Shown here piece by piece: positions 24,055 to 36,756 of a stretch of 64,000 nucleotides of DNA (position 1 is the first letter of the stretch; each line of letters begins with the position of its first letter). The position numbers and the translations under genes are program-made. The stretch spans positions 12,728,001 to 12,792,000 of the forward strand of contig JAZBRS010000054.1 of assembly GCA_037176725.1 (NCBI GenBank). The letters are read 5' to 3'. A model generated the notes under the pieces. That model ran no database searches. It saw nothing but the letters and a program-made list of their open reading frames with translations, and was not told the DNA's origin. The DNA comes from Posidonia oceanica. Taxonomy: Eukaryota > Streptophyta > Magnoliopsida > Alismatales > Posidoniaceae.

Positions 24055-25884
24055 CTTATAGCAACAATTTTTATATGCTTTAAAACCATTCTAATTTAGG
24101 AAAGAAAACAATCTTTATTTGAAAAAAGGCAATTAACATCAAAACAACAGATTTCCATACATGTGTTGTAGAAAACTTTTTGTATTTGCGTGAGTCAATA
24201 TCTCATCTTAATATTTGTTACATGTTGTAAGAAGAACTTACATGCTCCACTTAAGCTAGCTTATTTGTCTTAATTTATGTCCACAGACAAATGCCAGTAC
24301 TGTTGTGCTAACTGATTGCATCTTTTGGCTAATCATCGTCCCTTTTCTTGCAATAAGAGATTACAAATTGAATGTGGTGAGCATTTGCTTATTTCGCATA
24401 AGAACTTCAAAAGTTAAGTTGGATATGTGTTGTTAATTAAGTACTCCAATTTTATACTTTCAGAAAAGTTTTTGTAGATTTAATTGATTGGTCAAAGATT
24501 TTGCTCATTTTCAGGTAAATATTTCATAACCAGAAGTCTAAATGCATAACATTATTATGCCTACAAAAATGCAAGATCCTTAGTTTTATGGATATCTCAT
24601 CTCTTTAGGCCTTTTAAAGAATCTATTGTCAATGAAATTATAGTCCAAGATTCACCACCTTAGATACATTTTTATGTTAGTAATATGATTAGATACTTCC
24701 TACCCTCGATAGATTTTTCATAAAAAAAATTATTTAGAATGCTATTGTACTAAGATGACAAATAAAGATTACTTACTATGGCAGCTGATGGTTGGAATGC
24801 ACTCTGTCAATGTCTTCTTCTTCTTTGGTGACACTGCAATGAATCCATTGCTAGGTTCCTTTTCTTCTTTCTGCGCTTTGTAAAATTTATGGCCTCTAAC
24901 TTGTCATTATTTTATTTTCTTTTCTATCTATGCTTTGTAAGATCTATGACCCCTCACTTTTCCATTTCTTTTCCGTTTATAAGCGATTTCCATGGTTCTG
25001 AATCTCATATTTTATGCTGTGGACTTCAATCTATGTCTGTTTCCAGTGGGTTGTCCACTCCTGCATCTCAATTTGGTAAAATCAACATACTATTTCCCTT
25101 CATATTTTTGAATGAGTCTATATATGCACTCTGACCTTTTTCCTTCCAAAGGTGGCTTTACCTATTTCTCGATTTGTCTTCACGCTATTCTCCTCTATGG
25201 TAAGAGACTAAATCTAGTTATTTCCTTACCTATTTCTAGTTATTCCACTATGCTACCTTTCATGACTCTTCCATCCATGATTTTTTAGGTATTTGTTAAT
25301 AGGAATAATGCACATACCATGCTATGCCTTTTTCGTCTTCTTAATAAAGTTGAAGCATTATGTGCTATCGGGGTACTTCCCCCATTCTTACTAGCTCTTG
25401 GATAAGCAAGTGGGCAATCAGGTTATATCTTATGAGGCCCCCTAGTTATGAGGAACGATAAGAAAAAATTGAAATTCTAAAACAAAATTTACTTGGCTTC
25501 GGGAGATTTGTACAAGTTTTTCATATTCTTCTATGGCAATATTCTTACATCTTTGGGGATTAATACATTATTTCCATATATGATATTTACTTGAATTTGT
25601 ATTTCTGTTGTACAACTAACTACAATTGACTTGTTGGCTGAATTGATTTTCTTCAGTAATAATCAAAAGAGACATTATCTTCACATGCATAGAATCTTAT
25701 CACTTCAAGAAATAATGCTGAAATGTTGATAAAAGGATAGCCAAAACTGCTTCTACAGAAAGTATTCTTGGATGCTTGGATTCAAGTTACTAAAGGAGTA
25801 AAGAAAGGACGAGTGATTGGGTTTAGCCCTCGTGAATCCTCCACAAGGATAATACGATCAGCACGATCATCACAATCAGTTAAT

Positions 25885-27025
25885 TGTAAGGATCTATAGG
25901 CTTCTCTACGGGAGTGAATAGAGAATTTAAGGATAATAGCCGATTTAAAAACTTGTTTAACAAATACAAGCTAATAATAAGTGAAATGAGTAAAGTAATG
26001 AAGTTGAAACTTAAACTATGAGTATGCAAAGAAGGAGATGAGAGAAATTGAGAACACAAAATACTTTTAGTGGTTTGGCCTCCTCGACTTAGTCTACTTC
26101 TCGAGAACCCATCGAGAATTTTCCTAATCTGATCTTGATTTCGGGCCAAGATCCTGCCGCTACACTCCTTGACGAAATCCTCGCCAAGCTCCGCAAAAAC
26201 CGCAGTTTGTACTCCTCATAACCCGAGAAGCAAGTAGGTTTTGAATGAAAAGAGATATACTTGAAGCTCACTAGTAATCTCTCAAACACAAATTTAGCAA
26301 TGTGAGGTTATGATAGGAAATGGGGAGCTCTCTTGCTAAGACTTGAGAAAACAAGATGGGAAATGCATGAAACTCTTATAAAAAATGATAACTCTTGAAG
26401 CTCTAGTGTGTGGGATGTGGTTTGTGTCAAAGGAGGGTGCCTATATATAAAAAAAATGGATAACAAGTGTGTGTCCAACGGCTACATTGTTCCTCCAACG
26501 GTTAGTCATTCGGTAGACCAAAATCCATTCAGTAGACCGAATAACTCACAGTTGTTCACAACAAACGAGCAATTCGGTAGACCGAAAATATTTCGGTATG
26601 TCAATTTGGTTCTCGGTTGTGAACCCTGTAAGCTCAGATTTTGGTATACCGAAATTATTCGGTATGCTAAAATGTGCCCTGTTCCTTATTTCTTAATGTT
26701 TTCAATGAATGACTGGATTTAGGGCTTTGGTTATTTTTCTAAGGCACTATGGAGATATTTGGGAGATTATTACAAGTTCCTAGAATACTATAGGGGTATT
26801 TACATGAAGTACACTTACAATAAGAACTTGATCTCCTATCTTCAAATGATTCGACTTAAGAATGACTTAAGTCAACTTGAATTGCTACGTAGATTCCTTC
26901 TAGTCAATTTCGTCTTCTTCTTTTTCCAATGTCCATAAGAACTCTTCCTTAACCTATTAAGAAGGATTAGCACACAAATATGTTTTGTTATCATTAAAAT
27001 TGAAATGAAGCTAATTTAGCCAACA
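25885..27025. mobile_element. Solo LTR (family shared with 40853-42039), TTAAT target duplication
   Basis: 1,141 bp starting TGTAAGGATC and ending TTAGCCAACA, flanked by perfect TTAAT on both sides (25880-25884 and 27026-27030). TG...CA ends plus a 5-bp duplication and no internal domain define a solo LTR. The left third shares long blocks with the second copy (GGGTGAATAGAG, GGGCCAAGATCCTGCCG, AAAAACCGC). The central part holds clustered CGGTA-type palindromic words. Confidence 0.85.
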
Positions 27026-27030
27026 TTAAT

Positions 27031-28980
27031 CAGCTTTCATCTCCCAATGAGCTTCAACTTACTCAATTTAAAGACATGTTGAGGGAAGCAATGCCTGATG
27101 TTCTTAAGGACTGCTTTGAGAATTATGTTTTGTCCATAGGTTGGAAGCCTCCGTCACCTCGAATGTCAAATATTGTAAGTATATGTAACTGCTTTGATTT
27201 TTCATATTATACTCTGCTTTGTCCTGTTGTCGCATGCTTTACCTTGAATATATATCTTATTAATTATTATGCACAACCCTTGCACAGGTTAGGCAGGTCA
27301 TGTCAGGTCAACCCATGCAAGTGCTTGTTCTTGTGTTAAGTTGTCAACTATTAAGACTTACAATATGGAAATTGAGCCTAAACTACCTCTTCAGTATTTA
27401 TGGGCACATCCAAGGTTGTTGAAGAAGTAGATGTTAAATAAATGATGTTACTATTGTGCCCATATGTTAGCACAGATTGCACTCATATATATGACTTGTC
27501 ATATATCACAATGAAGAATTGCTTATAATCTGATATATCACAGTAGTAGCATACTATGACTTGTCATTTCTTTTAATACAGTTTCCACAACCACTGCCTC
27601 TTATTCCTCAACCTTGTGATTGATAACCTTGTGATTTTAATGTTAAGAGTTTCAAATTTAACTCTAAGTGCTTGAAGGTGTATTGTTATTTTCATGTTAT
27701 ATTTCTTCTTTGTCTCCTTCAGTGTGTTATTCTATGTTGCACCTAGAATTGCTTTAGTTCTTGTGTCTGAAACTATTTGTTGTTACTATTCTGTGTTAAA
27801 TTTTGTTACTAGTCATGCACAGTAGAGTTGTTTGTTTGTTTTTTATCCAACTGTTTGTTTTTTATATTTTGTTGTTACTAGTTATCATCAGTATAGTTGC
27901 TTTATTCTGTGTTAGATAGTTAAGTGTTATCTCCCACTTCATAAATTGTCATATATGATTAACTTAAATTTTTAGATATGACAATAGGGTAGGATTCGAC
28001 ATCAATTTAGTGTTGTTGTGTGAGATTTTTAGAATTTTGTTGTTTTAGTTTCAGTACTTATTACATTTTATTCTAAAAATTAGTCTTGTTACGGAATTAG
28101 TACTTACTACATTTTATTCTAGGTATGTTTTATAGATTGAGATGATAGTACGGTTCCATATCACATTCATGTCAATTGAAGTTTTACAAGTATAGAAACC
28201 ATTGGTTCAACAAATATGCAGCTTGTTTGCTTTCTTTGTTTCTTATCACATCCATGAGCATCATTTTCTCATTTAAATCTTTTTTCTATCTAGGTTGTTT
28301 GCTTTCTTTGGTTCTTGTGGATTTTTCTCATGCTTGTGCTTTTGTACCTATTATATGCTTCTACTCTTGAAAATAATATCTTCAAGCTTGGAATTCATTC
28401 AATCAAAATAGGTGCTTTTGTTATATGTTGATCACAGATACTCATTTAGAACTCAGGACCCACAACACAAATTAATTATCTCAACATGAGTACAGAGTCA
28501 AAGTGGATGATATATTTTTTGTTAATTATAAAGGATACTGAATCCATAATATTCTGTATGTATCTTTCTTTTTTCTTTTTATATGTTCATGTAATGTTGC
28601 TGAGTTAGTTCTATGATTTGTATTGTTTTTTTAAACTTCTACAAGTGTTAATGTTAATGATGATCACGATGTCGAGTCAAATTCCACAAGCCAAGCAGAT
28701 GACGATGTTTGATATACATATTTCATTCAATCAATCTTGGACCTTTATCACATTTTGAGACAGTTTAAGTTTGTGTTATATGTTCTTTTGAAAATAGTCT
28801 TGTAATGGATACCTTATTATGAGAATATGATGTACTAGATTATGGAATTAATATATTTTATTTTTGGTGAATTTAAAGTTTGTTATTAAATCAGTATATG
28901 ATCTTTATTTTGAAAATAATTTTGTTTATTTTATATATTATAATACAAGTAAAGAAAAGAAAATAAATTATATTATATGC
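27031..28980. other. Interior of the CACTA element, right of the solo LTR
   Basis: AT-rich with no clear gene. An exon-like piece at about 27040-27172 (ELQLTQFKDMLREAMPDVLKD) ends in a good donor (ATT then GTAAGTATA), and an acidic tail-like piece ending in a stop lies near 28655-28710. They could be remains of a transposon-encoded gene, but I cannot identify them. Confidence 0.35.
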
Positions 28981-29689
28981 TGAAATTGTACTAAAACATC
29001 AACCACAATCTTAGCCATAGTATTATTACATGCTATAATAGTGGCTAATTTTCGCGACGGCCTTGGCCATCGTGTTAGCCATGAAATTTATGAAAAATAA
29101 ATAGATTAAATAGCCACGGAATAGCTACGGAAAAATATTATGACTAAATTAGCCATGGAATAGCTACGGAAAAAATACCATGGCTAAATTAGCCACGGCA
29201 TGGCCACGGATTTTGATGCGACAAGAATACCTTCGTTGTCATGGATGAAGACTGTGGTTAATTTAGGCACGATCAGCTTGAACAGTGGCTAAAATTTAGA
29301 TACGGGCTTTTTAACGACGGACTCCGCCATGGTTAAAAACCATGACTAAATTTAATTAGCCACGGTTTTTTTAGTGTTAACCATAGAATTTGGTCGTGGC
29401 TAAAGTCCAATTTTCTTGTAGTAAAACTAAATACAAGCAAGCTTATGATGATAAATTACAAAAGAATTTAGAATTTTAAGTAAGAACCAGAATGTAATTT
29501 AGACATTCAAATATTATAAATAGATACAGAGAGTTAATTGGAAATATAACGAAATAAGGAAGGTTACCACAAAAGTGATAGAATTAAGGGTTTTTGCAAT
29601 TAAGGAAGAATCGAAAGGCTGTGTGGAAATTGCCCCTTCATTTCTCCTTTTTCAAACTAATATAAAATTCCCATTCTTTTTTTTACTAC

Positions 29690-30000
29690 AACGAAGTTCA
29701 TCAAAGGCAAAAGAGAATCCCAAATTGTCCGAACAAAAGTACCTCGCGGGTCAAATAAGTTGCTGTGGCCAGTTGTTTATTTCTTTAGGTATGATTGTGA
29801 CATTGCACCAAATAAGTTATGGAGTAGCTTTGAACCAAAAAAAAAAAAAAAAGGAGAATCTCAAGTTGTCCGAACAAGAAGATAACCTCGCGGGTCAAAT
29901 AAGTTGGTGGTGTTACCAGTTGTTCATTTCTTTGGGTATGATTGTGACGTTGGCACGTTGCACCAGATAAATCATGGAGTAGCTTTGAACAAAAAAAGGT
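29690..30000. repeat. Diverged tandem duplication of about 145 bp
   Basis: Two copies in a row (about 29705-29845 and 29850-29995). Each carries AATTGTCCGAACAA or AGTTGTCCGAACAA, CTCGCGGGTCAAATAAGTTG, TATGATTGTGAC and TGGAGTAGCTTTGAAC, followed by a poly-A stretch. Open frames across it reflect the repeat. Confidence 0.75.
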
Positions 30001-30899
30001 TGTGGACTGGCAAACCTAGACGCCTCTCATTTTATCTATATTTATTCGTGTTCCAATAATAAATATAGAATGTCTCTGTGTCGTTATTTATAATATTTTT
30101 AAGTATTTATGATATTGTGTTATATGTTTTATATTTCATCTATATTTCTTACTTTATCTGTTTAACTTGAATATGAATAAATGCTTTTATCTGTAACGTA
30201 AAAAGTAGATAACAATATAGATAACCATTATCTAAGATGCGTCTGATCTATTTTGACCTCCATCCATCTTGATTTAATCTCTATCCATTCGTCTGTTACA
30301 ACAAGAAACAAATTAATTTTACGTATTCTGTTCTTCTTAAATCTTTATTTTATCCTTTAAGATTTCATGGATACGTAAAAATCAGTGACACTAAAAATAG
30401 GGATAAAGAGATAGAGATAAGTGGATGACAATCTAGAAAGAAACATGTATTTGTGGTTAATTATGAAAAAAATAATAATCCTAAGCTTAATTTGGATGAT
30501 TCAAAACCAAACATGGATTTGTAACTAATTATAAAGGGTAAAATAATACAAAACTTAAGTTCGATGATCCAAAATCAAATTAATCTAATTTATATATTAA
30601 TGACTATCACGCGGAGGACGCTTTGAATGATCCAAATAACATGGAGGATGTTTTCAACTTCACTCTTTTTCACATACTCTCTCTCTCTCCTCCAACAATA
30701 CATAATTTACACTATAAAATTAAGTCCACTCTTCTAATCTCTCTTACTCATTACGATCACCATCTCATGTAAGAAGAATCTACTCTTAGTTTATTCAATC
30801 AGGCTCGAATTTCTACAGGTGCCTACAAGAAAAAATCCTGTAGACACCTTAAGTGAAGATAATTTCAATCGTTTGATGTATCCAACGGTTGTGATCAGT
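30001..30899. other. Gene-free AT-rich stretch
   Basis: I see no gene or element ends. A CT dinucleotide run lies near 30677-30691. Confidence 0.4.
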
Positions 30900-30910
30900 C
30901 ATAGGTTCTT

Positions 30911-31400
30911 ATGATCAAGGAGGAGAATCAAGGAGGTGGCGGCAGGTGACGGTGAGGGTGAGGGTGAGGATGAGAGCGAGGAGGTGGAGGCGACAGCACC
31001 GTCGAGTGAGGATGGGGGTGAGGGCGAGGAGGAGGAGGAGGAGGTGTCGGTATCATCGGGTGAAAGTGAGCTGGAGGAGGAGGAGGCAGGAGGTGGCAAC
31101 GCCGTTTGGTGAGGGTGAAGGTGAAAGGAGGAGACGAGAGGCTACGATGCCATCAGGTGAGAGTGAGAGCGAGAAGGAGGTGGTGTCGTCAGGTGAGAGT
31201 GAGTGAAAGGAGGAGGAGGTGGGAGGCGATGGTGTTAGCGGGTGAGAGTGAGCGGGAGGAGGAGGCGGGAGGCGACGGTGCCATCTAGTGAGGGTGAGGA
31301 CAAGGAGGAGGAGGTGAGAGGGCAAGGAAATAAAGGAGGAGGTGGTGCCATCGAGTGAGGGTGATGGCAAGGAGAAGGAGGTGTTTGCTAAAAGTTTTAT
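30911..31400. repeat. G/A-rich degenerate minisatellite
   Basis: Imperfect units of about 55 to 70 bp built on GGTGCCATCGAGTGAGGGTGA followed by GGAGGAGG runs, repeated at least seven times. The frames on both strands (Ser/Pro-rich on one, Arg-rich on the other) are translation of the repeat and not genes. Confidence 0.75.
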
Positions 31401-32110
31401 ATGTATATACGATGAAGTATAATATATTATATATGTCATGTCTTATGGACACATAATGACTTGTAAGAAATGCATAATAGCTTGTATTTTAATTAATTAT
31501 AATTATTATTTTTACTTATATTTGATCTCGTCAAGTATATCACTTCTAAGATTAATTAATCAATAATAAAGCTTGAGATCTTGTGAAAAGATTTGAAGAA
31601 AAATCCAAATTGATGTTTCGATGCCCTACTCAATCTAATTTTCAATTCGTCTACATTAATGAGTTTCATGCTTGAATCTAGTTTATGGTTCTATTTAAAT
31701 TTGAAATAATATTTTTTTCCTTTTATATTTCAACTGTTTAGACAATAACAAGGAGCAATTAGCTTGACAAGGGTGGAAAGCAATTGATGCGATGGCCATG
31801 TAAAAGACTTGAGAAGCTAAGAGGAAATAAAGTGCGGGTTCAAGGTCAGAAGCTACGGGGTGGAAGACTTTTCCATGCAAAAGACATAAAAACAAACGAG
31901 GTGATTATTTTTAAATACAATTATCACTATTCTTATAATTGTTTGTATTTTGATGTACTTTTCTAATGATATAGGCAGATGTAGATGTAGATGTGATCTT
32001 TCATATAAGAAGATTAGAGCAAGCTGATCTTTGGGATCTTATGAGAACATTGAGCAATGAAAGACGCAAAAATCATTGCTGGTGTTGGACCTTTTGGACT
32101 TTCAGTCTTA
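31401..32110. other. Unassigned AT-rich region
   Basis: Two exon-like scraps (about 31780-31900 and 31985-32085) have some coding look but too many breaks and no recognisable domain. Possibly a gene relic disturbed by the element that carries the next pseudogene. Confidence 0.3.
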
Positions 32111-32296
32111 AGGTCCATTTGGCAGTACTTATGGGAAAAATCAGCTTTTGATTTATTTATTAGAAGTTAGCTTTTTGTAGAAATTATAGAAACCAACTTC
32201 TATGGAAAGTGATAGTAACTTGTTTGGCAAAATAATGACCCATTTTGGATTCTGGTTTATCTATTTGTGTTAAAAGATAAAAATGCCTATAAAGTA

Positions 32297-32960
32297 ACCA
32301 AACCGACCATCGTCACTGTGGATGACCGACCTGTCTTCACCATGCAACCAACCACCACCATCATGACGCCACCAAAGACCCGCAGAGTGGCCGTGATCGA
32401 CGCCGGAGCATCTAGCCTTGCCACCTCTCGAGAGCTCCTCCGCCACGACCACACCGTCGTCATCTTCAAGAAGTCCCACATCGTCAGTGGGACATGAGTC
32501 TACGACCCACGAACAGAAACCAACCCAATTGGGCTCGACCCACAGCGCACCATAGTCCACAGCAACGTCTACTGCTCCCTCCACACCAACCTCCCCCGCC
32601 TGCTCCTGGGTTTCCTCGGCCACCCCTTCCTGGACCCCTCCTACTGCTTTGGGGACCCCTAGGCGTTCCTGTCTCACAGGGAGGTGGCGAGGTTTCTGGA
32701 CGAGGTGGTGAGGGAGAGTGGGGTTGTGGAGTTTGTGAGGTTTGGGTGGGAGGTGGTCGGGGTGGCGGTGGGTGGGTGGGAGGAAGGAAGAGTGGGTGGT
32801 GCAGGTTAGGGATGTGATGGAGGGGAGAATGGTGGTGGAGGTGTGGGTGGTCTCCTCCTCACCAAATCGGCCGTCGTCGCCGTGGTTGGTCGTCGTCACC
32901 ATGGATGACCCACCGTTGGTGAGAAGGAGAGCAGGAGAAGAGAAGAGGAGGCTGACGAGT
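32297..32960 (+). pseudogene. Flavin-containing monooxygenase (FMO GS-OX type) 5' fragment
   Basis: A GC-rich island in AT-rich DNA. One frame reads RRVAVIDAGASSLATSRELL, then HTVVIFKKSHIVSGT, stop (TGA 32495-32497), VYDPRTETNPIGLDPQRTIVHSNVYCSLHTNLPR, stop (TAG 32660-32662), and AFLSHREVARFLDEVVRESGVVEFVRF. The order matches the start of plant FMO enzymes that oxygenate sulfur compounds. The FAD-binding GxGxxG motif is damaged (VIDAGASS where VIGAGAAG is expected) and the gene stops after about 180 codons. Flanks at 32113-32270 and 33060-33250 share imperfect inverted pieces (AACTTCTTGGTTTCTA-like), so a transposon may have carried it here. Confidence 0.7.
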
Positions 32961-33259
32961 TTGGGAGACGGAGGTATTAGGTTAATTAATGGCAGATTTT
33001 ATAAATATGGATAGGTTATTTAAGTAATAACATTAATTATAGGAGGGCAAATGAGGAAAAAATATTTATCAAAACCAATTTCTGACTGGAAGCAGCTAAT
33101 TTCCAACTTCTTGGTTTCTAAAAGAAATACTATTCCAAAGGCTATATGATTTTGAGAAACTTATTGATGTTTGAGGCTGCTTGGTGGAACTGTTGACCAT
33201 TTCAGCTTCTATAAGAAGCTATATGCCCAGAAGCTGTCTAAAAATCCTGCTTCACACAA

Positions 33260-34838
33260 TCTCATGAGGATATTACAGACCTGCAGTGTTCTTTCGAGTT
33301 TTCAAAGCAGAGGACAAGTATAAAGTGCTCATGTGTCTTGATCCAACCAGGTATAAGATTTCATATAAGTTCATCTATATATTATTTTCAATTTATTTCC
33401 AACATGAGTTGTCGCTAACAAAATTTAATATTATCATTGATCATGTATCAGATCTACAAAGATGGAGCATGTATACAAACCATTATTTGGCGGGTTTGTT
33501 AACATTGACATTGCAAGTCATAGAAAAATATCTCTTAGAACTTTGGTAAGTTTGGAAAAATATTAAAAATAATTTCTATTAAAAAATATTTATTAGAAGT
33601 TTTTTTTTACTAATATTACATAATTTATTTTGTAGATTGAAAACTTTATAACAGACGTGTATCACGTCAAAAGTCTATCATGTCATAGCCATGGGACAAC
33701 ATGCTCGTCTGTTTGCATTCAATAAATAATGGACTAAACGCATTTGTTCATCTTGTACTAACTATTGGATAAACATCTATGATCATTTTGCCAATTTTTA
33801 TAGCGTGGTTTTTTGTGATAGTCTTTGATCTCTAAATCAATTCTACTTTAATTGCAGAAATTCCATATGTTGAATATCTTTATCGCCACATCACATTTCC
33901 TTGTATTAATATTCTTTATTGACAAAAGAAAAGGAATAAAAAGTATAGCATGCTAATGTGGAAACAAGTGTAGTTGCTCCTTTTCTTTTAGAATAGTGAA
34001 ATTAAAGTAAAGATGTATGTCTTTGACTCAATTAGCTAACCTTTTACCTTTTGCTCCATGTAGAACTTACCTCCTTAGAGGATTGAAAAGTTCATTAATT
34101 ATTTTTTAAAGAACTTTTATAAAATACAAACTATGAAATAAATAGGATTAGAAGAACCAACAAAGTCCTTTTATACCTTAATTAATCAAATTGCATAAGA
34201 GCATTCATCTTTTGATAGTTAAAACTAAACTTATAGGCTAAAGGAGTTTAAACCTATCACCAAAATAGAAATACCTGTAGTTTCAACAAAAAAGAAAGGG
34301 TAAATTATACTTTACCCCTTTCAATTATACAAGTCTTTTTACTTGACAGCTTTCATCCCTCTTTAGATGTACGTAGAATAAAAAAAGTATAAATAAGTGG
34401 AAAATGATATTTATATTCTGATAGTACTGTTAATTTATTTGGAAATAATTTTCATTTTAAGGTGAATAAGTGTATATAATTAACTGAAAATACTGGTTCG
34501 ACTGAAAACTAGAATAAGTGTTGAAATAAATGAAAAACATGTAGATTAATACTAATTAACTTAACTATCACAATATATACCTAATTAGAAAAATATATAT
34601 AGACAATATTAAATATGTATTATTTTTATAAAAAATAAACATACCGTAGACATGCATGTATCATAATAACTTTATTCCACTTTCCCTGTAGAATAACAAT
34701 TTTGGAATAAATAAACAGAATAAGAAATATTATATTGAGTTTATTTTGATTTTTACACAATCAAACAGAATAATAATTCCTATTGTGGGTTTATTTTAGG
34801 AGTTATTCTGGGTCTAAGGAGAGACTTCGAGTAAATCA
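33260..34838. other. Gene-free region
   Basis: AT-rich. A short exon-like scrap at about 33284-33350 (VFFRVFKAEDKYKVLMCLDPTR) ends at a possible donor but has no identifiable family. Nothing else supported. Confidence 0.3.
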
Positions 34839-35458
34839 GGGGTATGCATGAGTTTGGGTTGATCCAAAAACTGAACAGACCCAAAAACCGAACCAACCTA
34901 ATGTTGGGTAACCTGACCCAACCTGAAAATCGAACATATATTATATAATTTATATATATTTATAAATATATGTTATATATTTTTATATCTAGATAATAAT
35001 ATATGTACATGCATGTGGTATGTATATAATACCTTATAATTGTATATGAAACTAAAGTAGAATAGTGTTATTCATAGTTCATTTTATTTGTATCTTTATT
35101 TTCTTCATTTTGCCAAAAACATTTGAATTAATTTATTATATGTGTGTATTAAATTACTATTTGAGGAGTTCATCTAATTATTAATATTTTTATTTTATTT
35201 GGTAATTTTATTTATTATTTTTTCAATATAAATGATGTTATTATCATTTTATCTGGTATAAGATGTTAGATAGCAATAAAACAAATAGGTGCATATAAAA
35301 CCTGAGAATTGAGTCGATTCAACCTGAAGTTTCTTAGGTTGCATTGGGTTTAGATCTATATTGAGTTGAGTCAGAGTTCAAAATTATTCAATCTAAACAA
35401 TTCAAGTTAGGTTGTGAATTCGACCCTTAACCCACCCCAACCAGATCCGTATGCATCC
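34839..35458. mobile_element. Non-autonomous hAT-like element
   Basis: The left end reads GGGTATGCATGAGTTTGGGT; the right end, read back, begins GGATGCATACGGATCTGGTT. The interior holds AACCTGACCCAACCTGAA-type and reverse-type words around an AT-rich core. The flanking duplication could not be resolved, so the superfamily is inferred from the style of the ends. Confidence 0.55.
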
Positions 35459-36756
35459 TTATTTAAAATGTTACAATGTTTCTCACCCTAGAGTTAAGTA
35501 GTTTACACTTTATTCTTCCGCTCATTTCAGTTAGTCACGTAACCATAAACAAAATTACTTGGATAATATTATCCTTTTCCAACTTCATTAAATCCTTATA
35601 CTTCTCAACTTCAACTCCTATAGTAAAGGGCAAAATGATCGGTTCAACCTTAATATTGATGGTATAAATTAAAATTAGGATTAACTACAGTTTTTTGAAA
35701 CTTAAATGGGAGACATTGTAACATTTTAAACATAATAAGGGACGTAAGGTGAAAAATCTACAGAGTTGAAGAGAGTAAAATATAATTTACCTAAGAAGAA
35801 AGGATTTAGCACTTAATAGTGAAGGCATGTTTTTCAAATAAAATAAATATAAAAATTGCAAAATCAAGTAGGATTGAATATGTAGTTTCTTATCTGATTC
35901 CCGCTTTTTATGTAGCCGAGACTCAAGATTTACGGAAAAGAACTTACTTAATCACAGGCAAGGACATAATGCAGTAGCGCAACTTGATGTAAGTTCTCCA
36001 AAAAAAAAATTTGTCTCATATACCAACATGGTAAGTAGCTTTACAAACCTCACAAAAATAAACAATATAGAAGATATTGATCTTTTGTAAAGACAAGTAG
36101 ACAACACAATCCATACAGCTAAACAAGAAAAAAGACATTCCACCCTCTATAATATTCCACAAGTAATTTAATCATCTAACAATAAATAATTCTCTTCTGA
36201 TTAAGAACCTTCTACATGAAAAAAGAAGAAGAATTCATTTGAAGCTAAATAATTCCCTCTTAACTAAAAACCTTCCGCAACAAAAGTAATCTTTTGATAA
36301 CAAATAAGGAATTTTTTGACATATAAATTCTTTCAAATTTTATTGCAAAATTGTGGCTCTCTTCATATATACTTTTTTAAATCTATGACTCTGGACCAAC
36401 GTGGTTGTCGGTGTCAAGTTCAATAGAAATCGATAGAAATTATGTCGAGTTTTCATGTATGCATAATGCATATATTTGATATGATCTTCGTAAAATTCGG
36501 CAATGGAAGTGTCAATTTAATGTATAGAACTTACATCATTAATACCACGTTCAGTTTTTTTTTAATTTTTTTTTTAATCACTGACAACCACCTGATTGTC
36601 AGAGCCATAGTTGGTAAAAAAAGTTTGAGATAATTGTAGCTCACTGGCTTGAAAAAAGTGTTGGAGAACATCAAAATTTTCCAATTAATAACTCTCTTCT
36701 AACTAATCAATAAACAATTTAATACCAATACTATTTTCTAATAACATTCCACCTTA
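35459..36756. other. Gene-free AT-rich region
   Basis: No coding frame with a recognisable domain and no clear element ends. Confidence 0.35.

Larger units (their letters stand above)
21450..25394 (+). pseudogene. Rolling-stone-like plant transmembrane protein gene, captured and broken
   Basis: Seven exon-like segments can be followed: about 21450-21786, 22078-22111, 22307 to about 23108 (split by a MITE), 24287-24376, a piece near 24786-24855, 24984-25075, 25152-25199 and 25289-25394. They read, in order, LDYWWNWRAWLCDIWVLL, WIVAFALLTVLLVFYVI, WTFTLVIVYFGLGSLLSIYG, VLTDCIFWLIIVPFLAIRDY, MHSVNVFFFFGDTAMN, QWVVHSC, FLDLSSRYSPLWYL and HIPCYAFFVFLIKLKHYVLS. That is the backbone of the multi-span plant family related to Rolling stone. 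Breaks: TAG at 21476-21478, a TGA in FPWF*ISYF near 24999, and a MITE with a frame change in the third exon. No first Met is visible. It lies inside the CACTA element, so it is probably a captured gene copy. Confidence 0.75.
15096..29423. mobile_element. Large CACTA (En/Spm) DNA transposon with nested insertions and a captured gene
   Basis: The left end reads CACTACAGGAAAACAAACTT. The right end, read on the other strand, begins TACTACAAGAAAATTGGACT, so its outermost base has mutated. Both ends are flanked by AAA (15093-15095 and 29424-29426), the 3-bp target duplication of CACTA elements. Both subterminal regions (15096-15430 and 28990-29410) are packed with short direct and inverted motifs of the type TTAGCCACGG / CCGTGGCTAA, the usual transposase-binding repeats. 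I see no transposase gene, so it is probably non-autonomous. Inside are a C/T-rich leader-like block, a Ty1/copia element, a Rolling-stone-like pseudogene, two MITEs and a solo LTR. Confidence 0.8.

Noticed and set aside
30899..31439. Arg-rich and Ser/Pro-rich frames
   Set aside because: Translation of a minisatellite on both strands.
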